DNA of 64,000 bases from Ambrosia x helenae (taxonomy: Eukaryota; Streptophyta; Magnoliopsida; Asterales; Asteraceae): positions 38,192,626-38,256,625 of the forward strand of contig CM061228.1 of the NCBI GenBank assembly GCA_030844895.1. The letters run 5' to 3'. The translations under genes were made by a program, and so were the position numbers. The notes under the pieces were generated by a model. That model searched no databases and was not told where the DNA came from. It saw only the letters and a program-made list of their open reading frames with translations. Below, one piece after another: positions 44,539 through 54,859 of this stretch (position 1 is the first letter of the stretch; the number at the start of each line of letters is the position of its first letter).

Positions 44539-47500
44539 TTAATACTTCCTCTTCCTTATTATGAAGGTAGATGATCTGATGACGTCATCATCCGTCGTCA
44601 ACGCTCTCTCCAAAACCTCCAAAGATTCGGGTTTCGTGAAATAAGTGAACAACATATAGATTCCATCTAAGTAAGTGTTGGTCTCACCAGCTTTGTTTTT
44701 CTTCTTGATGCTGTAAGCAAGCGGAATGACACCCCTATTGAATACCTCAACATACATGCCGCCCCCAGCAACAAGCAACTGTAAAAAAGTTAAAAAATAA
44801 TTAACTGAATTAACCACTAGATCGAATATATAATTCAAGATTTGTTATTCCCACTTCCCTTTACATGAAATACATCAGAAAGCACTCAACTTTTGATGTA
44901 AAATCTAAATGTGTGATGATTATTTTAAGTTATTGTTTATGGTCTAAAGTTGTGCATTTTAAAGGTACTGAGTTGAGCCGTCGTCGTCTTCATGCCGTGT
45001 TCTTGACTCAGAAGTGTGTCATAGCAACCAACCAAGGGGATTGTGTAAGGGATTCCATGTCATATGCATATAAAAAAGGATTTATAAAATAAAAAGGAAA
45101 TTGTTAGCCAAAACAGCCAACAAAAGGAAAAAACAAAGTAACAGCAGCTTTTTGTGACATCCTGCAACACAAAATTTAAAAGGTAACTTGTATATGTTAG
45201 AATTGAACATAGTTGTCAAAGCGCCTAGGCACACTCAAGGCGCATAGGCCGAGCCCGGAGCCTAAGCACATAAAAAACGAGGGCTTTTTATAATTAGGTG
45301 CATAGTATAAAATACATTTTTTAAAGGAGAAGTTTTAGGCTTGTTTAGGGCTACTTTAGGATGTTTTAGGGTTGTTCAGGACTTGTTCATAGCTCATTTA
45401 GGATGTTTTAGAGGTTTAGGCCTTGAATTTGGCCGGAAAATCAGCCTGACGAGTTTAAGCTCTCGTTTTTTATAGCCTGCGCCTGGTTCCAGGCGTGCGC
45501 CTAGGCACCGTTTTTCACAAAAAAAAACCCAGATTTGCACCTAAGCCACCACCATGCGCTATAGGTGCGCCTCGCTGCGCCCGAGCGCCTAGGCGCGCAT
45601 CCGAGGGGCTTTTGACAGCATAGGAATTGAATTATACTACTGATGTCATCAGCAAAGACGAATTCGATTAGCCTATAATTAACTAGCTCAAGAATTTTGT
45701 AAGTGGTAATTTAATTGTACAAACTTTCTACATACCATTTTATGTTTCATATATTTAGTTCTGGACTTCTTTGTTGTATTAAGTATATGCTAACACACAA
45801 TCATATCTTTATTTATTCTAACGCGGTATGCAAAATGGGACCCACAAAATGTAAAATGTAGAACAGCTGAAATGATTAACATCTTAAGTGGCAAGATTAA
45901 TATTTTTAAATGTTAATCACTCTGCAAAAGAAACCACACTACTAAATGAAAGCTGGTCATGTCAGTTGCTGATTTGCTTCACACTGCTTTTGATCTAAAA
46001 AAATAAGTCCCATATCCATATCATTGTCAAAGTAAAGTAAAATCTTTAAAAGATATTTTTTGATACTAATATATTTCAAAGTAAAATTCAAGTAAGATCA
46101 CACAATCAGGATATTGTTGTTGAACTAGTCTTTGATTACCTTTATTTCTAAATGATTGCGTGTAACTTGCGCAAACTAGACTTTTTGTATTGTTTAATCG
46201 TTATCTAATAGTATTCAAATTCAGTTCATGATTATTTTAAGGAAATATCTACTACAGACAGCAAATCCAGATGTTATCGTTGAATGAAGTAAGATGCTCA
46301 CAGGCCGAGATCCAAATATCCCAGAAGGCAGAAATGCAGAATCATACAAGTTGAAAGAAAGTTAGGGGCGTTTAAGCAACAGATCAGAATGAGTGATTTT
46401 TTTTGTACGGGTTAAAATAGGTGCGAGACCCAAAATACGTTTTGCCCATACATATAAACTTCCATAAAAACAAAGCGAGTCAAACACGAACGCAAAAATT
46501 ATATTATTTATAAACTAAAAAAAACAAGCAACTGTAGGAATAAGTTGACTTGGAAGGTTTTATGCACTAAGGGTATGTTTGGCAAAACTAGCCGGTAGCT
46601 GGAAGCTTTTTAAATATATTTTAGTGTTTGGAAGAGTAGCCGGAGCTTTTAATAAAATGTATAAATGACCAAAATGAGCATAATTAAAAACTTGTAAAGA
46701 AGGTTTTATTTTGTTTTTAAAATAGAAGGGGTATTTGTGTCATTTACTAATTAAAAGCTTGTAGCTAGTAGAGCTTTTTCTTAAACGCTAGTACTAGTAG
46801 CTTTTCACTATAGAGCTTTTTCTCCTAACCTAAAAGCTTCCGGCTCTTTCAACAAAACAAGGCTTTTTTATTGAGTATGGGCTTTTTCTTAAAAGCTTGA
46901 AGCTCCTAAAAGCTCTTAAAAGCTCTTTACAAACATATCCTAAATATGCACTTTTACACTGTGTTCCCGAGTTTCATTAAAGGATGGAAGAGAAAGGATC
47001 TCCCTCCTCTTCCCTTCTCTTCAATTCCTTCCAAATTGGAAAGATTAAAAATCATACTAAAATCCTCTTTATTATCCCTCTCATTCCCTCCCTTTCCCTC
47101 CTACAAAAAACTCTGGAACACATTTTTTCCCCACTTCCTTCCCAATCCTTTCTCTTCCATCCTTTAATGAAACTCTGGAACAGAGTGTTAACGCGTTCCA
47201 TTTTAGCCATTTTCTAATTAAGTTATTTTGACCCACTAGAGACAAAACATAAACCATTTAGACCCATATATAACCGATAAGTAAACATGTCAACACGACC
47301 ACCTATTTTTTTTACTAATCTACAAATCTTTTAAGTTATAAGGACACAGAACTTCTGAGAGAACTCACGACATCCATATAAATCCCACAAACACCATCGG
47401 ATAATATATTTTTGTTAACAATTATCTCTAAGATGACAAGCATGTCTACCTAACCCAAAATATGCATTAGCATGCACTCAAATACATCTTAACATGCAAA

Positions 47501-50500
47501 AATGGTCTTAACCGAATTGTCAACTTTTTACATCCAACTGAATGGATTAGAGATAACTGATACGAACTCAGAGCTGGGCCAAAATGGGCCGGGGCAGACC
47601 CAGTCAAGGCTGCATACAGGGAAACAAGGTGGAGGGAAAGTATTCGAAAAATTAGAAGGTACTGGTGATCCATTAAATTAGGAAGTGGGATAACAATTCC
47701 TAAGTGGTCCCACCAATTTTAAGCTTAAATATTTGTGTTTTCCTGCATTTTTTTGTCTTGATATTTGATTATCTAATCACAATTCCAGATATTATCATAG
47801 ATACCTACCGCTAGGTTCTTTTCTTGATATTTTCTTCCTTCTTTTCAACTTATAATATGAAAGGATTAATAGATTTAAAAACTTCCTACAAGCAGTTAAA
47901 GTGCCTTTGAAAAAGCTACGATTCTCTTTTATCTTGACAGCCTTTGTTATTCTTCCCCTTCATTTTATATTAGTATGCGCGTGAATATTACCCACCTTCA
48001 TTTAAACGGTGTGACATAAAGGAATTTGGACAAAAAGTATTTTTAAATGGGAAAAAACATATGTAGATCCAACTGATCACAAGAAAATTTCTAAAATATC
48101 CATTCAGTGACCAAATTTTTATATTCGGCTTGATTAATAATCATAGGATCGAATGAGCAAAAACAGTCCCACTCTACTATGGTATTAAAACTATCAATTA
48201 GCACGCCTATCGGCTAGTTTTCCTGTGTTAAAATTAGGCTACTGTCAACAAGAAAACACTCAAAACAGATTGAACAAAATATGTGGCACATTTCACCGAC
48301 TGCTAATTTTTTAACTGTAAAAGAAGTGCTCACTAATGAAAAGTCTTGTCAAAAGCCAAAAACTTCTCTACTTCCCTTGTGAGTTCATTAACAATGAGTA
48401 TGAAAAATAGTTCCGCATTGCCTTTATGTTTATTTACAAAAGTAGAAGATTCAACAAGCCAAATTTTGCTACAAGATCCTACATTCAAAGGCTCTCATTT
48501 CCCATGCTAGATATTTATATTTCTTTTCGAAGATATCTTTATCTTTCTTGAAACGCTCAACTACCCGCTTCATAGAGTCAAACTAACAACCTAATAGTCA
48601 TGGAGATACGGTCCTTATAGAACAATGAAAACCTCATGAGGTATTGTGTATTATTGTTTAGCTTTTACAGGAGTACAATTAAGATAATTACAAAGAAAAC
48701 CTAATCAAATCATATATCCTGATTATGTTAAAGATATTAAGACAAACCCTAACTAATATATTCTATCTAATACTCCCATGCCGTCGGAGCAAGAGGAAAT
48801 CAGACACTCAGAATAGAGCTAAAAACAACGAATATGTTGGTAAAAGAATAAGATACGTAAAAGTAAGAAAACTTTGTGGCGTCAACCGGTCTAAAGCCAT
48901 AGTGGCAGTGGCATGGCCATGAAGACATAGCTACGACTGCGTTGACAAGAACTATGACTGTGACGGTAGATGACACAACTATTAGACAATAATATTATTA
49001 CCACCATATTACATGTTTAGTCCCTAACCTATCACCAATAATATTATTGTCTAATAACAACATGGTGACAAGAACTACGATTGTGGTTGCATTAAAAAAA
49101 AAAAAAAATCTTATTAACGTATTTGTACAATGCAACCATGGGGCACGACCTTTGTTCTACAAAGTGAGAAGCGCACAAGAGCGGCTTGGTCTAAAATTGA
49201 GGCGCGAAGTGCCAAGCACAAGCTCACCGCTTTTCGTACCCGAGGCGCAAATAATTATATAATTTTTTATATATTTCCTATAGGTTTCTAGCACCCTTTA
49301 CCCAATATTTAGACACAAATAAGCTTTATATATGTTTTAATATTGGAATTACATACATCTACAGCCCTAAAAGCATGTTGTACAACATTTTTCTGCAGAA
49401 AATCTGATAAATACGTGAGGCGCACGCCTCAAGGGGTTTTCTTGCCAAGAATTGTGTGCCTCAGGTGCGCTTCGTGTATTATATGCGCCTCATGAAGTCT
49501 GAGGCTTGCGCCTTAACACACCTCACGCCTCAAGTGCGCTTTTTAAAATCAAAGGCACGACGAGAGCGAGAAATAAAGTTGTAACACAAGGGGGCGATAA
49601 GGAGAGAAAAGGACAACTAACAAAAAAATCTAGCGGTAAAAGCAGCCGAGAGGGATATCAAATACGGAGTGAAAAGAAGGTACAACCCAAAGGCTCTGAT
49701 ACTATAGAAATCATGAAAACTCCGTAAGTCATCATGTATTATTAATCTAACTATTTACAAAAGTACAATGAGTATAACTAAAAAAACAAACAAAATCACA
49801 TCATGTCTGCTCGTTATTATAAAGATATTACACTAAACTCTAACTAACATATTCCTCTTATAATACTCCCAACATTAATCCAAACGAACTAGTTTTTCGT
49901 TACGATGCATTTTTGTTATCTATGTCTATGAGAACTAGGGCTGGCATATCGTGTCAGTGTCAGACACGACACGATAAGACATGATGACCTGAGGGGCTAG
50001 ACACGAACACAAACTTGTTTATAACGGTTTAACACAATAAGATACAAACCTTGAAGCATAGTGATAGTCTTTTTCAATTGTGAGGCTGTGTATATGTCAG
50101 TATAACCCCCACCCCACATCCTATATATTTAAAACCTAATTTATTAACATGTCTTAACGGGTGCTTAACACATTAGCACGTCTTTAACCTGTATAAGACA
50201 CGAAACCTTTTAAAGTCAAACACATAACATGTTAAGGTCATGTAGGTTAATGTGGTGTTATCGTGTCTGTGTCTCTGAAATTGCCAACGCTAAATAAAAC
50301 TATAAATAATTACAATCCAAAATCATAACAACAAAGACACATTTAAAAGCACAATGCAATGGAAAACACATAATAACATAAAAAAGACAAGTAATTATAC
50401 CTCTTCATACTTCTGAGTAAGAGACAGTCTTTCATCTTCAGACATATCAGGTCTCAGAACAGCCATAGTCTCATAGGGGCGCAACCCGGGTGGGCACTGG

Positions 50501-50745
50501 GGCTCCTCTTTCTCTTCCACAGCAGTAGAAACCGACCCGGATGAGTTGCTGAGGTCATCATCACCTCCAAGTCCTCCTTCAAAGAATGTGCCTGAGAAAT
50601 CAAGAGTTTGGGCCTTGATTGAGAAGGACCCATGTTGTTTAAAGGGTTGGTGTTGGAAGTGGAATTTGGTGGGTTTGTTGTTTGGGAATGGGGATATTGT
50701 TTGAAGCAGAGGAGATGAGGTGAGGAAAGAAGATGATGAAGCCAT
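44539..50745 (-). CDS. RPS6: Plastid 30S ribosomal protein bS6 (nuclear-encoded), two exons, 194 aa
   Basis: Component of the small subunit of the chloroplast ribosome. Exon 1 is 50745-50401 (115 codons), ending QKYEE before GTATAA. Exon 2 is 44778-44539 (79 codons plus stop) after a TTTTTTACAG acceptor; phase is 0 at both. The N-terminus (MASSSSFLTSSPLLQTISPF...) is serine-rich, lacks acids for about 47 residues and is a typical chloroplast transit peptide. The bS6 domain starts at RPYETMAVLRPDMSEDERLS (89-108) and continues in exon 2 with LLVAGGGMYVEVFNRGVIPL, AYSIKKKNKAGETNTYLDGI, MLFTYFTKPES and the C-terminal DDDVIRSSTFIIRKRKY. The reading frame is intact. The start at 50745 is chosen for the transit peptide; the frame stays open further 5'. 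The intron is 5622 bp and holds at least four repeat inserts. Confidence 0.93.
45212..45617. mobile_element. GCGCCTAGGCGC-type MITE in the RPS6 intron
   Basis: Left TGTCAAAGCGCCTAGGC and reverse-complemented right TGTCAAAAGCCCCTCGG form terminal inverted repeats. Several GCGCCTAGGCGC-like palindromes lie near both ends. The target duplication is unclear. It is related in character to repeats at 22421-22735 and 49165-49560. Confidence 0.55.
46571..46940. mobile_element. PIF/Harbinger-type MITE in the RPS6 intron, 370 bp
   Basis: Left GGGTATGTTTGGCAAA and reverse-complemented right GGATATGTTTGTAAAG; TAA on both sides (46568-46570; 46941-46943). The interior is rich in AAAGCT/AGCTTTT words. No coding capacity. 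Confidence 0.75.
46944..49164. other. RPS6 intron interior, no gene
   Basis: Overlapping short frames at 46946-47217 and 47467-47673 have no recognisable domain. A GACCCACTAGAGACAAAACA block near 47231 belongs to the ARF-intron repeat family. Inverted AATAATATTATTGTC-type sequences occur near 48985 and 49035. Confidence 0.4.
49165..49560. repeat. GAGGCGCACGCCTC-type repeat in the RPS6 intron
   Basis: GGCGCACGCCTCAAG, GTGCCTCAGGTGCGC, GCGCCTCATGAAGTCTGAGG and similar palindrome-rich pieces surround an AT-rich centre. It is the third member of this class in the window. Confidence 0.5.
49936..50292. mobile_element. hAT-like MITE in the RPS6 intron, 357 bp
   Basis: Left TAGGGCTGGCATATCGTGTC and reverse-complemented right TAGCGTTGGCAATTTCAG, with CGTGTC/GACACG words inside each end. 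The target duplication is not clear. It ends about 110 bases from exon 1. Confidence 0.55.
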
Positions 50746-50869
50746 TGTTGTTTGTTGTTTGAGGTGATTGGATTGATGGAGGGATGGTATAGAGAAGAGA
50801 TGATGAAGTGGATAAGGGATGTTGGTGTTTATTTCTTTCATTTTGAGATGGGTAAAATAGGGATTTACT

Positions 50870-51240
50870 TTACGAGTATCGATACCGAATTTTAGAAAAA
50901 AGGGTATCGAATACCATACCGAATCTATCGGTATGGTATTGATATTAGGTTTCAAATCCTCATCCCTAGGGTAAAACGATTATTTTGTGATAAAAATAGG
51001 ATCCCGCTTTACGCAGTGGGGTTTTGTTGGTATTGGTTAAGTTTGTTAAAGTACCGGTGTGATACTGAACATTGGTAATGGAATTTGGAATCGACATTGG
51101 TGTTTATATTTATTAAAAACTATAAAAATGAATACGATATCGGTAGCATTGTTGTTTAGACGGTATTGGTTCTTTCGTCATGGTATAGGCACTTGATATA
51201 GCTTACGATACCAAAAAACTACTCTATTATGATGTTCGGA
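50870..51240. repeat. GGTATCGATACC-rich repeat immediately 5' of RPS6
   Basis: Words such as GGTATCGAATACC, GAATCTATCGGTATGG and GGTATTG recur, and CCCTAGGG-type AGGGATGAGGA (minus strand, ending near 50970) resembles a hAT-type end. It lies about 125-500 bases upstream of the RPS6 start codon and so probably within its promoter or 5' UTR. Confidence 0.45.
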
Positions 51241-51605
51241 TGATATGGTCCGATTGTCTTGATAAAAAAATATATATATAAGACCTGTTCGGTTTTGAAC
51301 AAAACTTTAATCCAAACATAGAGAAAAATAAACGTCACAACAGTATATTAGGAATTTTATAACTAATTATACTATATTATAAGAATGGCGAAAATGGTAA
51401 CTATCGTCATTTATTAAACATAGCTTAGATGACATATAACTTTATGCTTTGATCACACGTACACCGATTAAAAAAACAATTATATTTGACTCGTTCAATT
51501 TTGAACAAAGTTTTTACAAAACGTAAATAAAAATAAACAAGTTGCAACAGTGTATCCGTATTTTTATAATGCATTATATTATATTATTTTATTAGGATAA
51601 CGACA

Positions 51606-52595
51606 TGAAGGGATATGGAGTCTAATTCCTCCGCGGATGGCAATCCCTATCCCACTTTCCAGACAAGAGGCACGCTGACCATGTCAGCGTAGGCGAATGA
51701 AGCCAAATCTCCCCACGTCGCGAAACTACTCCACGGAGATATCTCGGCGCGGAAGCTCACTTCAAGTGGAACATAACTTCAATCACGTCAGTACTCCAGG
51801 ATATTCGGTGCGTATATCACCATGCGCGGAATATTTGCTCCAAGACAGCTTTTTGTACGAGGTACGGAAGATCAAGAATGAAGAAGATTCACCCACAGAT
51901 GGACAGACATGTCGCCAACTAGATGGTGACACGTGTCAGCAGTGGTCCAACAACCACTGACGTGAACAACGACTTTAGTGCTCCCATGCTTCCACCATGC
52001 TGCCTCTACAGTACTGCACAGGCATGCTTACCTGCTGCCAGACGTCACGTCAGACGCCAGCAGGTAAGTCAACCATGTTGTGTCAGGATGACATACTGTC
52101 GGCGACCAATCGCAACCCGCCACGTGTCTGTCAATCAGGCCAACCCCAACTGCCGATGACGTCAGCAGCATGGGTCTCCTTTTTCCCGCCTATTTCATGG
52201 GCCAAAGACATATGGGCCCGAGGAAGGCCCGGATCAACTAGGACTTCTCATGGGCCCTTTCCTAGGCCCACGACTTTTCCTAAAAACTATAAGACTTCAT
52301 CTCTTTTGCAAAGGATCCCGAATGTTATCATTGTACACGAGAGCTAGTAGAATCATTGTAACGCTTTGTAACCTTCGAAGTAATAAATACTCGGCTCTTT
52401 ACATTGGACGTAGGTCATACACGACCGAACCACTTATATTCTCGTGTTATTACTTTCACCACACACACTCTCCTTACTTTACATTCTCAGTTACGGTTTA
52501 ACTATCGGTTTGTGTGAAGGATTGTTCCTGAGCAAACAAGAGTGTTAAACCCACAATGATTAGTATTAATCACCGTTATACTCGTTGTTTCTTCA
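51606..52595 (+). mobile_element. LTR of a Tat-lineage Ty3/gypsy element, 990 bp
   Basis: Starts TGAAGGGATATGG, ends GTTTCTTCA; TGAAG...CTTCA ends are inverted repeats. Promoter-like ACTATAAGACTTC lies near 52287 and an AATAAATAC signal near 52381. It abuts a TTGGCGCCATC primer-binding site. Its partner 3' LTR is not in the window. Confidence 0.75.
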
Positions 52596-52606
52596 TTGGC
52601 GCCATC
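52596..52606 (+). other. Primer-binding site of the Tat-lineage element
   Basis: TTGGCGCCATC directly follows the LTR; TTGGCGCC(A/G)TC is a usual start of the primer-binding site in this lineage. The expected continuation is replaced by the integrase tail, which marks a large internal deletion at about 52606. Confidence 0.65.
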
Positions 52607-52856
52607 AAAAGACACAGCTTGAGCGCTACTATAATCAGCGCGTCAAAACGTGCGCATTCAAGATCGGAGATTATGTTTTTTGCAACAACGAAGCCTCTAC
52701 CGCTAAAAACCGGGAAAACTTTCTCCAAATTGGGAAGGGCCATACAAAATCCAAGAAATCTTGGGAAAAGGCACATACGCGCTAGAAAGACTAGATGGAA
52801 CCCTTATCCCACGATCTTGGAACGCGGCACAGCTACGCGCATGTTACTTGTAATTT
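52607..52856 (+). pseudogene. Integrase C-terminal tail of the Tat-lineage pol
   Basis: QLERYYNQRVKTCAFKIGDY then VFCNNEAS is the post-core integrase segment (commonly ...YYNxRVKxxxFKxGDxVLRxNE...). After a frame change near 52700 the end reads LGKGTYALERLDGTLIPRSW and then NAAQLRACYL before a stop, the usual pol terminus of this lineage. Everything from gag to the integrase core is deleted. Confidence 0.8.
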
Positions 52857-52969
52857 ATTTGTATTTTCGGCTACACAAGCCATTGTACTTACTCAATCAA
52901 TGAAGTTTGTTTCCTATATCTGTCATTCTACTTGTTTGCCATATCCACTTCTTCAAGACTAAGCTAACA

Positions 52970-53345
52970 CCTATGTCGGACTAAAACAGCTGCGTATTCA
53001 CAGGCACGCCACGTAAGAGTCTTCAAGGCACATCTAATATGTGTTGGACTTATAACACGCGCCAGGCCACATACGTCGCGCTACAGTCTTCAAGACAAGG
53101 TTCGCCTGTCGGGTTAATAAGCCGCGTATGCGAAAGTGCGCCGCATCTTAGTCTTCAAGACATGTCTAACATGTCGGACTTAGCCGCCGCACATCTACCA
53201 CATACGACGCGCAACAGCCATCAAGACACGCTCTCCAATGCTTAAGTCGGACTGGCGGCACAAGTCGTGTTATACTACAGTCTTCAAGGCAAAAGTATCT
53301 AACACTTTAATGCCGGACTGCGAAGTCATACACAAGCGCTAATCT
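52970..53345 (+). repeat. Degenerate tandem repeat between pol end and antisense ORF
   Basis: Around five units of about 75 bp share GTCTTCAAG(A/G)CA, a TCTAA(T/C)ATGT(C/G)GGACT-like block and a CGCGC-containing spacer. Such tandem arrays between pol and the 3' LTR are typical of Tat-lineage elements. Confidence 0.75.
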
Positions 53346-53500
53346 CTACTTACACACCAGGTGACGACTTGGTTAAATAAGTACAACAGAAATTAACGCG
53401 AGAATACACAAGATATAACAAACAACTTCAACTAAAAGGTGGGGCTTAAAAACCCACTATTTAGAAGTACAAAATATTAAAAACTATTACAAAAAGCGCC

Positions 53501-53913
53501 CTATTCAGACCCGCTAAAATCTACTAGCTCCTCCTCCTCATGATGGGTCCTTAAGGCACCCTCGCCAGTAGCACCTTGGCGCTCCCTCTCCAAGCGGTCC
53601 TTCTCCGCCTGCTCCGCCCTCTTCTTCGTCTCCTCGCCAAGTTTGTCAGATTGTTCTATAAAGTACTTCAGCGAGGCAATAGGGTCGACATGGCGATTAC
53701 AGTTCGCCACCACTTGAAGGATGGGGAACTAGACCTCCTCAAATTTGGCCAGTTCCGCTTCATACTCAGCCTTCAAAGGTTTGCCATAGTGCTCTGCGTC
53801 ATCAATGTGCCCGTTGTTCTGGGCATGAAGAAAACCATCTTCAAAGCCCCCGTCAATGCCGCTGGTCATCAACCAACGCATGGCCTCATGCGCCTTCTCT
53901 TGCACCGCGGCAC
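53501..53913 (-). pseudogene. Antisense ORF of the Tat-lineage element, C-terminal part
   Basis: One minus-strand frame runs from the insertion point at 53913 to a stop at 53501. It reads AAVQEKAHEAMRWLMTSGID, then EHYGKPLKAEYEAELAKFEE, a TAG at 53729-53731, FPILQVVANCNRHVDPIASL, then a charged coiled coil (KRAEQAEKDRLERERQ) and EEEELVDFSGSE. The stop is in frame and fits CAG to TAG. From memory, Ty3/gypsy Tat elements carry an extra ORF in antisense downstream of pol, sometimes with a putative gypsy-type transposase domain (Transposase_28) at its N-terminus. The N-terminal part continues at 63192-63448 beyond the nested insertion. Function is unknown. Confidence 0.65.
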
Positions 53914-54237
53914 TGTGACAACCTACACCCTTCACTTTTCATAAATGTGCATAATTGGTTCCTCAACAATTTCAAAATTTTCATTTTTAACCCTCGTATT
54001 TTAATAGGACCAAAATTCACAATTTAATAAAACTTATAATTTATAAGTAAAAGTATGCACATTTTATACTCACATCTACACCCGAGCACATATGTTTCAG
54101 ACCTTGATACTCAAAGCCATTAATTTTCGGTCCTAAAACAACTTAGAAACTGAAGGAAACAAGTCCAGAACTTAAAATTGATTAAATTAGAAAAATTGAT
54201 TTTTTTAGCTCTTGCGGTCTGCTGAGACAATCAAACA

Positions 54238-54325
54238 GTCAAGTCCCAGTCAAAGTCTTAGTCAAAGTCCTAGTCAAAGTCTCAGTCAAAATCCTGGTCA
54301 AAGTCTCAGTCAAAGTCCTAGTCAA
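54238..54325 (-). promoter_or_regulatory. W-box-like minisatellite, 5' LTR copy
   Basis: About seven 12-bp units of AGTCAAAGTCYY; each gives a TTGAC(T/C) core on the minus strand. The matching array in the 3' LTR is at 62023-62112. WRKY binding is inferred from the motif only. Confidence 0.45.
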
Positions 54326-54859
54326 ATAGTCAATTCATCTTAAAACCTTACTTTATTGTGTTGACCAATTTTAAAAGCCTAATTGAATCCAAAACTAGTA
54401 TAAAAACCCACCCATGACCCATTACACTTTGCACCTCTAAATCAATTGTTTCAATTCGATTAAACTCTCCCTCATACCTTTCTTCTAGAGTATATTACTT
54501 CTACATTTGAAGCTTTGATTATAAGCTCTTGTAATTGGCGAATTGGAAGCTTGATATTTTTCCTATTCGGTTTCTTTTCTTCTAAATTGGACTAGTTTCG
54601 TTGTTGCGCCTTTGGATTGCTCGCATTTTCACGCTCGCTTAGTCATCTAGTCATTTGGCGAAAGTGAGTATTTCATATCCCCTTTTTGCTTTTATTCACT
54701 TTTGGGGTGTTACATGTACACTTATACAAATTACAAATATAAGTTCACATTTTTACAATACAATTCTAGTACTATGTGCAGTTGCTTACAAACGTGCTTT
54801 ATGCTTAGAAATTACATGTAGAATACATTTGTACTTAGTGAAATCATTAACATTGTACA

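Noticed and set aside
46946..47217. Two overlapping plus-strand frames rich in S, F and P
   Set aside because: Inside the RPS6 intron, pyrimidine-rich, no domain.
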